Source of the DNA: CAZYVU01 sp964651435
GTDB lineage: Bacteria > Desulfobacterota > Syntrophorhabdia > Syntrophorhabdales > CAYQXL01
Direction of reading: 5' to 3'
Length of the DNA: 64,000 nt
Assembly: GCA_964651435.1 (NCBI GenBank)
Contig: CAZYVU010000011.1
Location: 1-64,000 of the forward strand
Shown: positions 1 to 6,321 of the stretch, one piece after another
Position numbering within the stretch: position 1 is the stretch's first letter
Layout of the letters: each line of letters begins with the position of its first letter
The notes under the pieces: model-generated
Databases searched by the model: none
What the model was told of the DNA's origin: nothing
Seen by the model: the letters and a program-made list of their open reading frames with translations, nothing else
Position numbers and translations under genes: made by a program

Positions 1-120
1 GCGGATGTAGAAAGGCAATTTTGGATTTTGAATTCTGGATTGATAGACGAAAGGACTGGTCTCTCGCAGAGCACGCAGGGTACTGCGGTTCTTTAGGTTT
101 GTCTGGTTTGTTATGTTTCT
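1..120. repeat. Dispersed repeat, copy A (upstream of vapBC)
   Basis: This stretch carries no gene. It begins with heptamer-like sequence (TTTTGGA variants), continues into a block around GACGAAAGGACTGGTCTCTC and a GCAGAGCAC run, and ends in GTACTGCGGTTCTTTAGG and a TTTGTCTGG-type tail. The same blocks in the same order recur at 1811-1945 and 2823-2934, with a shorter copy at 859-930. The tail also occurs inverted near 34572-34595, downstream of the Lon gene. No transposase or terminal inverted repeat is visible. Confidence 0.8.
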
Positions 121-146
121 TTGGCCTTGCCCTTCATCGTCATGAA

Positions 147-167
147 GTATATACTAAAGGTATATAC
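147..167 (+). promoter_or_regulatory. Palindromic operator candidate for VapB
   Basis: Two identical GTATATAC octamers, each self-complementary, lie at 147-154 and 160-167 with a 5-bp spacer. They end 22 bp before the vapB start. VapB-type antitoxins and VapBC complexes usually autorepress by binding inverted repeats at the promoter, so this is the likely autoregulatory site. The assignment rests on position and symmetry only. Confidence 0.6.
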
Positions 168-189
168 ATTGGAGGGAGGTTCTGGTGAT

Positions 190-417
190 ATGAAAGTAGC
201 CAAGGTGTTCAAGTCGGGAAACTCTCAGGCCGTAAGGTTGCCGAAAGAATTTCAGGTAGAGGCAAGGGAATTAGAGATATCTGAAAAGGACGGCGCTTTG
301 ATCTTGGAGCCGCTGCGGAAGAGCTGGCGAGACTATTTTCTGCGCGGGCGACGATTCACGTCTGATTTTCCCGACCATATTGAAGACTTGCCGCCCGAGG
401 AAAAGGCCACATGGTAG
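190..417 (+). CDS. vapB: VapB-type antitoxin (AbrB/SpoVT fold)
   Basis: A 75-residue protein opening MKVAKVFKSGNSQAVRLPKE. This is the swapped-hairpin AbrB/MazE-like DNA-binding fold of VapB antitoxins (about residues 1-45), followed by an acidic, Trp-containing tail that would bind and neutralise VapC. ATG 190 is chosen over the upstream ATG-like starts because GGAGGGAGG (171-179) precedes it and the family signature begins there. The last bases overlap vapC (ATGGTAG), implying translational coupling. A palindromic operator lies just upstream. The module sits between repeat copies A and B. Confidence 0.9.
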   Translation: MKVAKVFKSGNSQAVRLPKEFQVEARELEISEKDGALILEPLRKSWRDYFLRGRRFTSDFPDHIEDLPPEEKATW

Positions 418-848
418 TGCGCTACATGTTCGACACGGACACGTGCATCGCCACGATCAAAGACAGACCGGAGTCGATACGGCGGAGGCTGGTTGAGCTT
501 TTGGAAGGAGAGGTGGGAATATCAAGTATCGTTGCCGCAGAATTATGGTATGGTGTCTCTCTCTCCCAAAGGCAGAAGCAAAACAAAGCAGCCTTGAAAG
601 ACTTCATGGAGTACGTGAGGATTCTTGACTGGCCTTATGATGCCTCTCCCGTGTATGGGCGTGTTCGTTCTCTACTGAAGAAGAAGGGAACACCTGTGGG
701 CGCTATGGACCTCCTGATCGCGTCACATGCCCTGTGGCTGAATGTGACCTTGGTTACCAACAATACGAAGGAGTTCAGCCGCATACCAGGCCTGAAAATA
801 GAGAACTGGGTCTCGGAGAACCCTGAGGGCAGGTCAACAACAACTTAG
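411..848 (+). CDS. vapC: VapC toxin, PIN-domain ribonuclease
   Basis: About 145 residues with PIN-domain acidic positions: Asp in MFDTDTC near the N-terminus, Glu in AAELWYG, Asp in GAMDLLIASHA, and the C-terminal TNNTKEF motif. VapC proteins are Mg-dependent endoribonucleases, often cutting initiator tRNA or rRNA; the target cannot be told from sequence. ATG 411 overlaps the vapB stop; an internal ATG at 426 (MFDTD) is an alternative start. The catalytic residues look intact. The last few codons run up to repeat copy B. Confidence 0.9.
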   Translation: MVVRYMFDTDTCIATIKDRPESIRRRLVELLEGEVGISSIVAAELWYGVSLSQRQKQNKAALKDFMEYVRILDWPYDASPVYGRVRSLLKKKGTPVGAMDLLIASHALWLNVTLVTNNTKEFSRIPGLKIENWVSENPEGRSTTT

Positions 849-858
849 GCTGTATCCT

Positions 859-930
859 GTGGTTATCCGCAGAAAGGCAATTTTGGATTTTGGATTCTGA
901 ATTTTGAATTGAAAGGCCAAAGCAAGAGGA
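859..930. repeat. Dispersed repeat, copy B, in the vapC-higB gap
   Basis: This copy begins with TTATCCGCAGAAAGGCAATT followed by TTTTGGA/TTTTGAA heptamers. It shares the CAGAAAGGCAATTTTGGATT block with copy D and most of it with copy A. The rest of the 849-1162 interval holds a GAGTTCGG heptamer patch at 1017-1045 and a GATTCTGCGATTCC segment that recurs near 1999. No gene is convincing here. Confidence 0.75.
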
Positions 931-1162
931 AAAAGCCGGGATGAAGGCGGATAACAGCCCGGATAAAAGCCGGATACGGCGGTTAGAGCCAGTGGCTGGA
1001 ATCGGGATGCACACAGTTCGGAGCTTGGAGTTCGGAGTTCAGAGCAAACAGCAGAAGAAGAAAGCAGATTCTGCGATTCCCGCCACACCCTCGGCGCTCC
1101 CGCGCAGGGCGGGTGTTTTCAATTGAACTATGCGGGCAGGTGCGGTCTCGTGTACTCGCTGC

Positions 1163-1191
1163 TTGACCAACGTAACCTTAGCCGTTACAAT
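1163..1191 (+). promoter_or_regulatory. higBA promoter with internal palindrome
   Basis: TTGACC (1163-1168) and TACAAT (1186-1191) are separated by 17 bp. GTAAC (1172-1176) and GTTAC (1184-1188) form an inverted repeat with a 7-bp spacer, lying between the -35 and the -10 and touching the -10. That is a suitable place for autorepression by HigA or HigBA. Predicted transcription start is about 1198, directly at the TTG start of higB, so the mRNA may be leaderless. Confidence 0.65.
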
Positions 1192-1198
1192 ACTCGCA

Positions 1199-1477
1199 TT
1201 GATTACGTCATTCAGACATAAGGGGCTTAAACTATTCTACGAGGCAGGGACAAAGAAGGGAATCATTCCTGAACATGCCGACAAGCTCGCCAGGATCCTT
1301 GACAGGCTTGCCGCATCGATCTCGCCGGGAGACATGAATTTGCCCGCATACAGGCTGCACAAGATGACAGGAGATGAGGAAGGGACGTGGTCCGTTTGGG
1401 TAAGCGGGAATTGGCGGCTAACTTTTCGATTCGAAGGGAACGATGCCACAGCAGTTGATTATCGAGATTACCATTGA
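1199..1477 (+). CDS. higB: HigB-type toxin (RelE superfamily mRNA interferase)
   Basis: 92 residues from TTG 1199. The sequence has SFRHKGLK near the N-terminus, the central MNLPAYRLHKM, and the C-terminal WRLTFRFEGND...VDYRDYH, all characteristic of the HigB/YoeB-like family (usual length about 92). HigB cleaves mRNA on the ribosome. An upstream in-frame ATG at 1130 would add 23 residues unlike the family and would lie before the promoter, so TTG 1199 is preferred. No Shine-Dalgarno is seen. The toxin precedes the antitoxin, which is normal for higBA. Its stop overlaps the longest reading frame of higA. Confidence 0.88.
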   Translation: MITSFRHKGLKLFYEAGTKKGIIPEHADKLARILDRLAASISPGDMNLPAYRLHKMTGDEEGTWSVWVSGNWRLTFRFEGNDATAVDYRDYH

Positions 1478-1488
1478 GGAGGTTTGAC

Positions 1489-1785
1489 GTGCGGCAGAGG
1501 AGACCAACACATCCGGGCGAGGTCTTGTTTGAAGATGTGATCAAGCCGCTGGGGATTACTATAAGTGAGGCGGCCAGAAACTTAGGCATTTCCAGAAAGA
1601 CCTTGTCGGAACTGATTCATGGCAAATGCGGTTTAAGTCCGGAAGTCGCGGTCAGGATTGCGAAGGCCACAGACACATCGCCGGAAAGCTGGCTTGCCAT
1701 GCAGACTAATTTGGATCTGTGGAATGCTTTACAGAAAGAACCAAAAGGCATCGTTGCGTTTAGAAGTTCGGTCGCGGCACAGTGA
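1489..1785 (+). CDS. higA: HigA antitoxin, XRE-family HTH
   Basis: 98 residues from GTG 1489, preceded by GAGGAGG (1476-1482). The family start RRPTHPGEVL follows at once, which favours this over a TTG at 1474. The helix-turn-helix spans about residues 20-60 (GITISEAARNLGISRKTLSE, then LSPEVAVRIAKATDTSPESW). HigA binds HigB and represses the promoter. The start lies 11 bp past the higB stop, so the two are co-transcribed. The C-terminal tail after WLAMQTNLDLW is typical of the short HigA class. Confidence 0.9.
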   Translation: MRQRRPTHPGEVLFEDVIKPLGITISEAARNLGISRKTLSELIHGKCGLSPEVAVRIAKATDTSPESWLAMQTNLDLWNALQKEPKGIVAFRSSVAAQ

Positions 1786-1810
1786 CCTGCGCGTGTCGGC
1801 GAGAGGCTAC

Positions 1811-1945
1811 AAGAATTTTGAATTGTGGATTTTGGATTGTGGATTGAAAGACGAAAAGACTGGTCTCTCGCAGAGCCCGCCGAGCCCGCAGGGTACTGCG
1901 GTTCTTTAGGTTTGTCTGGGTTGTTAGGTTTCTTTGGTTGTGAAA
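1811..1945. repeat. Dispersed repeat, copy C (higA-mntA gap)
   Basis: This is a near-complete copy of the element at 1-120: TTTTGAATTGTGGATTTTGG heptamers, then GACGAAAAGACTGGTCTCTC, a degenerate GCAGAGCCC run, GTACTGCGGTTCTTTAGG, and the TTTGTCTGG tail. The rest of the 1786-2110 gap has AT-rich heptamer-like sequence (AAACTTGATAAACG...) and no recognisable gene. Copies A and C are more alike in their 3' halves than either is to B or D. Confidence 0.8.
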
Positions 1946-2110
1946 CAAATAAACTTGATAAACGTAATAAACCTAATGAACCACAGTATCGAGAGAGATT
2001 CTGCGATCCCCGGCACGGTTGCCGCCCTGCGGGGCGGGAGAAGAGAGAAGCGAAGGAAGGTCCCGGAGAGGTAGTCAGTTAGATACGGGCCGTGGTACAA
2101 TGGATGTACG

Positions 2111-2401
2111 ATGAACAGAGACGAGATCATAGCCTTTCTCAGAGGATTTAAGGCAAGACGTGCCGAGAAATATGGCATCATTAGTCTGGGTATTTTTGGC
2201 TCAGTAGCTCGTAAAGAGATGCGTGAGGGCAGCGACGTAGACATCTATGTCAAGACGCGGAACCCCGACCCGTTTGCACTGGTTCATCTTAAAGCGGAAA
2301 TAGAGGACCAGCTTCGTCGGCGCGTGGATATCGTCCGGGTTAGAGATACTATGAACCCCTTTCTGAAGAAAAGGATCGAGGAAGAGGGCATCCGTGTTTG
2401 A
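2111..2401 (+). CDS. mntA: MntA-type nucleotidyltransferase antitoxin
   Basis: A 96-residue minimal nucleotidyltransferase. The motif GSVARKEMREGSDVDIYV (about residues 31-48) is the GSxR-x8-SDxD signature, with a third acidic position in VDIVRV. In MntA-HepT systems this enzyme AMPylates the HepT toxin near its active site and silences it. The gene overlaps hepT by 8 bp. It is flanked by repeat copies C and D, like the other two toxin-antitoxin modules here. Confidence 0.88.
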   Translation: MNRDEIIAFLRGFKARRAEKYGIISLGIFGSVARKEMREGSDVDIYVKTRNPDPFALVHLKAEIEDQLRRRVDIVRVRDTMNPFLKKRIEEEGIRV

Positions 2402-2798
2402 CGCGGTCTTGGTCCGAGAGATACTGCTGCAAATCGACAAGGCCATCGAGAAGATCAGGTATCGCAGTGCGCAGGTAGACACTGCCGACTACTTTACCGG
2501 GACGCCGGAAGGCATGGAGCGGCTTGACGGCATCGCGATGCTGTTCATTGCGATTGGAGAAAGTCTTAAAAACATCGATAAGATGACCGGCGGAGGCTTG
2601 TTGTCCAAATATTCAGAGGTTGATTGGACGGGGGTTAAGGGGCTTCGGGACATCATCGCGCACCATTATTTTGACATCGATGCTGAGCAGATTCTTTGGC
2701 TATGCAAGAACAGCCTGGAACCGCTTTCGGTTACGATCAGGGAGATGCTTGGAGATTTTCCTTGGATCGCCGGCGACACGAACCAGAGCGAGAAGTGA
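2394..2798 (+). CDS. hepT: HepT-type HEPN toxin (DUF86)
   Basis: 134 residues, mostly helical, starting at GTG 2394 inside the end of mntA, with GAGGAAGAGGG as a plausible ribosome site. The HEPN ribonuclease motif RX4HXY is intact as RDIIAHHY near residue 90; the Tyr is the residue modified by partner MntA enzymes in studied systems. HEPN toxins of this group are RNases, with some cutting tRNA. The family signature (IGESLKNI, then WTGVKGLRDIIAHHYF) is clear. Co-transcription with mntA is expected from the overlap. Confidence 0.88.
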   Translation: MFDAVLVREILLQIDKAIEKIRYRSAQVDTADYFTGTPEGMERLDGIAMLFIAIGESLKNIDKMTGGGLLSKYSEVDWTGVKGLRDIIAHHYFDIDAEQILWLCKNSLEPLSVTIREMLGDFPWIAGDTNQSEK

Positions 2799-2822
2799 AG
2801 CGACGCAAACAGTTTCCATCCT

Positions 2823-2934
2823 GCCGTTATCCGCAGAAAGGCAATTTTGGATTGTGGATTCTGGATTGATAGACGAAAGGGCTGGTCTCTCGCAGAGCAC
2901 GCAGAGCACGCAGAGAGAGGCAGCATATCCGTGA
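2823..2934. repeat. Dispersed repeat, copy D (downstream of hepT)
   Basis: TTATCCGCAGAAAGGCAATT, TTTTGGA-type heptamers, GACGAAAGGGCTGGTCTCTC, then three GCAGAGCAC-like nonamers. The same order of blocks is present at 1-120 and 1811-1945. It closes the run of three toxin-antitoxin modules; the bacillosamine operon starts about 40 bp downstream. Confidence 0.8.
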
Positions 2935-2971
2935 GCAGAATGAGAGGCGGAGTCTGTGAGGAAGAAGAACC

Positions 2972-3577
2972 TTGCTGAAGCGCGGGTTTGATTTCTTGGC
3001 TGCGCTGGTGGGCCTGGTGCTCCTCAGCCCCCTGCTTCTGCTCATTGCCATTGCTGTGCGGGCCAAGCTCGGGACACCCGTTCTCTTCAGGCAGACCCGC
3101 CCGGGGCTCCACGGGGCTCCTTTTGTCATGTACAAGTTCCGCACCATGATCGACGCCTACGACAAAGACGGTAACCGTCTCCCCGATGAGGTGCGCCTCA
3201 CCCGCTTGGGGAGGATGCTGAGAAGCGGAAGCCTTGACGAGTTGCCGGAGCTCTTAAACGTGCTCAGGGGAGACATGAGCATCGTGGGACCGCGGCCGCT
3301 GCTGACGGACTACCTGGCACTCTACAGCCCGGAACAGGCGCGCAGGCACGAGGTCCGGCCGGGGATCACGGGCTGGGCCCAGGTCAACGGCCGCAATGCC
3401 ATCACTTGGGAGGAGAAGTTTCGGCATGATGTGTGGTATGTAGATAGTCGGACATTTTTTCTCGACATAAAGATCATACTGATGACGGTGGCAAAGGTTC
3501 TTAAGAGAGAGGGCATATCGCAGGAGGGCCGGGCCACGATGGAGCGGTTTGCGGGTTCGGTCATGAAGGAGAGATGA
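2972..3577 (+). CDS. pglC: PglC-like undecaprenyl-phosphate phosphosugar transferase
   Basis: 201 residues, the size of single-membrane-helix (monotopic) phosphoglycosyl transferases. The N-terminal hydrophobic segment (about 10-30) is the re-entrant helix. FRQTRPG and KFRTM precede the catalytic pair, here the LDELPELLNVLRGDMS stretch with Asp-Glu, then VGPRPLL and RPGITGWAQVNGRN, all hallmarks of the family. The enzyme would move a phospho-sugar (diNAcBac-1-P by context) to undecaprenyl phosphate at the inner membrane. The start is TTG 2972; it is first of four tightly linked pgl-type genes. Confidence 0.88.
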   Translation: MLKRGFDFLAALVGLVLLSPLLLLIAIAVRAKLGTPVLFRQTRPGLHGAPFVMYKFRTMIDAYDKDGNRLPDEVRLTRLGRMLRSGSLDELPELLNVLRGDMSIVGPRPLLTDYLALYSPEQARRHEVRPGITGWAQVNGRNAITWEEKFRHDVWYVDSRTFFLDIKIILMTVAKVLKREGISQEGRATMERFAGSVMKER

Positions 3578-4866
3578 TGAAGCAGGTGATCATTTTCGGT
3601 GCCAGCGGGCACGGCAAAGTGATAGCGGATATATTGGAAAAGCAAGGTACCCCGATCGCCGGCTTTGTAGACGATGATAACACGAAGTGGGGCCAGGAGT
3701 TTTTTGGGTACAGAATCCATGGCGGCATTGGTTATCTTGCCTCCACGCTGGCCTCGCAGGTAGACATTGTTGTGGCTATTGGAGACAACGAGGTGAGAAG
3801 GAAGGTGGTGCTGGATTTGCAGACCCGGGGCTTCCGCTTCACGACCGCTATTCACCCATCGGCCCGTATTGGAAAGAATGTTCAGATCGGGGCAGGTACC
3901 GTGATGATGGCCGGCGCCATAGTCAACGCCGATACGCACATCGGCAGCCACTGCATCATCAACACCGCGAGCTCGGTAGGGCACGACAACATCGTTGGTG
4001 ACTTTACCCACATCTCCTCGGGGGCGAGGCTGGGGGGAAACGTTAGTGTTGGTGCCCTGAGTTGGGTGGGTATCGGGGCCGCGGTGATCAACAATGTGAC
4101 GATTGGCGAAAACACGATTGTCGGGGCCGGATCTGTCGTGATTAGGGACGCGAAGCCACATTCCTGCTACATCGGCAATCCTGCCAAACTCTTGAAACGG
4201 TTCATCGAGGAGAGAGAGCCCATAGCCATATACGGCGCGGGTGGTTTCGGTAGAGAGGTGGCTTGGCTTTTCGAGGACATGAATGCTGTCGGCAAGAACT
4301 ACGAGGTGGTCTGTTTCATAGACGACGACGAGACCCTCCTGGGCTCTGTGCTGAATGGGATCCCAGTGCTGAGCCTCGATGAGGCAGCGAAGCGCTTTCC
4401 AGGTGTGGCTGTGGTAGGCGGCATCGGGGCACCGAAGGTTAGGCAGAACCTTATGGAAAATGCTGCTGCCAGGGGGTTTCGCTTTCAAACCTTTATCCAT
4501 CCAACGGTTCAAATGTCCCAATGGGTCCGGATAGGAAGCGGAACGCTCATCTGTGCGGGCAACATTCTGACGACAAACATCACGGTTGGTGAGCATGTGC
4601 AGATCAATCTCGAATGTACCATCGGCCACGATGTTATCATGGGCGACTACACAACGCTTGCGCCGGGTGTTCACGTCTCCGGATACGTGTACTTCGGGCG
4701 CAGAGTGTATGTGGGAACAGGGGCGGTAATAATCAACGGCACCCAGGAAAACCCAATTGTCATAGGCGACGACGTTGTCATAGGGGCCGGCGCCTGCGTT
4801 ATCCGGTCTGTGTCTGCGGGCTTGACAGTCGGCGGGGTGCCGGCTAAGCCGCTCCACCGAGTCTAA
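3574..4866 (+). CDS. pglD: Tandem PglD/NeuD-type sugar acetyltransferase (two-domain fusion)
   Basis: 430 residues, twice the usual 200-220 for PglD. Residues 1-210 and about 215-430 each form a full NeuD/PglD unit: an N-terminal Rossmann-like sugar-nucleotide domain (IIFGASGHGK; IAIYGAGGFGREV) and a C-terminal left-handed beta helix with hexapeptide repeats. Both have the catalytic-type His in VGHDN or IGHDV; the first also has the second His (GDFTHISSG), while the second has Thr there (GDYTTLAPG). Family role: acetyl-CoA-dependent N-acetylation of the UDP-4-amino sugar. The second unit may acylate another position or be structural. ATGATGA overlap with pglC. Confidence 0.85.
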   Translation: MMKQVIIFGASGHGKVIADILEKQGTPIAGFVDDDNTKWGQEFFGYRIHGGIGYLASTLASQVDIVVAIGDNEVRRKVVLDLQTRGFRFTTAIHPSARIGKNVQIGAGTVMMAGAIVNADTHIGSHCIINTASSVGHDNIVGDFTHISSGARLGGNVSVGALSWVGIGAAVINNVTIGENTIVGAGSVVIRDAKPHSCYIGNPAKLLKRFIEEREPIAIYGAGGFGREVAWLFEDMNAVGKNYEVVCFIDDDETLLGSVLNGIPVLSLDEAAKRFPGVAVVGGIGAPKVRQNLMENAAARGFRFQTFIHPTVQMSQWVRIGSGTLICAGNILTTNITVGEHVQINLECTIGHDVIMGDYTTLAPGVHVSGYVYFGRRVYVGTGAVIINGTQENPIVIGDDVVIGAGACVIRSVSAGLTVGGVPAKPLHRV

Positions 4867-4983
4867 CTTCACCGTTGGCGCCTCCGATGACCAGTTTCCA
4901 TGCCCGGAACGCAAAGAGTTTGCCCCAGGACGGTCCGACAGTCTTACCAATAGCGCGATTAGGGTGTACCCGGAGCTTATAGG

Positions 4984-6321
4984 ATGGGTTCGAAAAACCA
5001 GGAACGTATTTTTCTCTCACCGCCCCACATGTCGGGCCGGGAGCTGGAATACATCGGCGAGGCCTTTGCGACCAACTATATCGCCCCCCTCGGGCCGATG
5101 GTCGATGCCTTTGAACGCGATTTCGCCGAGTACACGGGTATCCCCTACGCCGTTGCCCTTGCAAGCGGTACGGCAGCCATGCACCTTGCCCTTCGTAATC
5201 TCGGCGTCGGTCCCGGCGACGAGGTGGTTGCCTCGACGCTCACCTTTATCGGCAGCGTCACGCCCATTATCTTTGAAGGCGCAACGCCCGTCTTCGTCGA
5301 TTCCGACGGCCGGTCGTGGAACATGGACCCCGTTCTGCTCCGGGAAGAGCTCGAGCTCTGCCGGCAGCACGGGAGAATGCCCAAAGCCGTTGTGCCCACG
5401 GACCTCTACGGACAATGTGCCGACCTGGACAGCATACGTGAGGCCTCCGAGCCCTACGGTATACCTGTCATTGTCGATGCCGCCGAGTCTCTGGGTGCCA
5501 CCTGCGGAGGGAGGCACGCCGGTGTGGGGGCTGCCGCTGCGATCTTCTCCTTTAACGGGAACAAGATCATTACCACTTCGGGCGGCGGTATGCTGGCCTC
5601 CCACGACAGGGCCCTTATAGACGAGGCGCGTTTTCTCTCCCAACAGGCGAGAGACCCGGCACCGCACTATGAACACTCCAGGATCGGCTACAACTACCGT
5701 ATGAGTAACGTCCTTGCCGCCATCGGCAGGGGCCAGATGGAGGTCCTTGACGAGAGGGTGAGACGAAAACGGGAGATATTTGACTACTACGTGAGCGCCC
5801 TTCAGGACCTTCCCGGCATCGATTTTATGCCCGAGGCACCCTACGGCCGGTCGACGCGCTGGCTCACGGTGGTGCTCATTGATCCGGACCGTTTCGGCGC
5901 TGACCATGAGCAGGTAAGGGTGGCCCTGGAGAAGGAGAACATAGAGTCCCGTCCACTGTGGAAGCCCATGCATCTGCAGCCGGTGTTTGAGGTAAGGCAG
6001 AGTGGAAAGTTAGAAGTTAGAAGTGGAAAGTTAGAAGTGAAAAGTGAAATGGGCAGAGCGGAGAGTGACAAGTTAAAAGTTAGAAGTGCGAAGTTAGAAG
6101 GGCAGAGTGAAATGGGAAATGGGAAATGGGATCAACTCAAAACTCAAAACTCAAAACTTAAAACCGTTTCTTGCTCTCCCCGCTACCCTGCCCGTGTCGT
6201 AGGCGGGGCAGTAAGCGAAGAGCTCTTCCGCCAGGGGCTCTGCCTGCCGTCGGGAACGCAGATGACGGAGGCGGACCTCGACAGGGTGGTAAGGACTATC
6301 AGAAAGCAGCAGGGACGATGA
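4984..6321 (+). CDS. pglE: PglE-like DegT/DnrJ/EryC1 aminotransferase with repeat insertion
   Basis: 445 residues; about 385 remain when a 60-residue repeat-derived segment (about 337-396) is left out, matching the family. The PLP-binding Lys lies in SFNGNKIITTSGGG; ASGTAAMHLAL and VDAAESLGA are also typical. By context it makes the UDP-4-amino sugar from the 4-keto product of the downstream dehydratase. The fold resumes after the insertion with GGAVSEELFRQGLCLPSG. ATG 4984 has GGAG at 4973-4976. A 117-bp gap with no gene separates it from pglD; its stop overlaps the next start. Confidence 0.88.
   Translation: MGSKNQERIFLSPPHMSGRELEYIGEAFATNYIAPLGPMVDAFERDFAEYTGIPYAVALASGTAAMHLALRNLGVGPGDEVVASTLTFIGSVTPIIFEGATPVFVDSDGRSWNMDPVLLREELELCRQHGRMPKAVVPTDLYGQCADLDSIREASEPYGIPVIVDAAESLGATCGGRHAGVGAAAAIFSFNGNKIITTSGGGMLASHDRALIDEARFLSQQARDPAPHYEHSRIGYNYRMSNVLAAIGRGQMEVLDERVRRKREIFDYYVSALQDLPGIDFMPEAPYGRSTRWLTVVLIDPDRFGADHEQVRVALEKENIESRPLWKPMHLQPVFEVRQSGKLEVRSGKLEVKSEMGRAESDKLKVRSAKLEGQSEMGNGKWDQLKTQNSKLKTVSCSPRYPARVVGGAVSEELFRQGLCLPSGTQMTEADLDRVVRTIRKQQGR
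5993..6172 (+). repeat. Heptanucleotide repeat tract inside pglE
   Basis: This tract consists of AAGTTAGAAGTG-type units (5998-6120) followed by CAAAACT heptamers (6134-6160). It stays open in the gene's frame and encodes low-complexity K/L/S/E-rich residues (KLEVRSGKLEVKSE, then QLKTQNSKLKT). The CAAAACT family occurs elsewhere only in noncoding or leader sequence (12806-12842, and inverted at 12540-12565). The reverse strand would contain TGA stops, so only this orientation is compatible with translation. Confidence 0.9.

Noticed and set aside
941..1126. Small gene in the vapC-higB gap
   Set aside because: The frame runs through heptamer repeat sequence, has no ribosome site and no recognisable protein features.
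3322..4950. Long minus-strand open frame of 542 codons opposite pglC and pglD
   Set aside because: It lies entirely opposite two recognisable genes, has no family motifs, and is typical of GC-rich antisense frames. The plus strand carries clear hexapeptide and phosphotransferase motifs.
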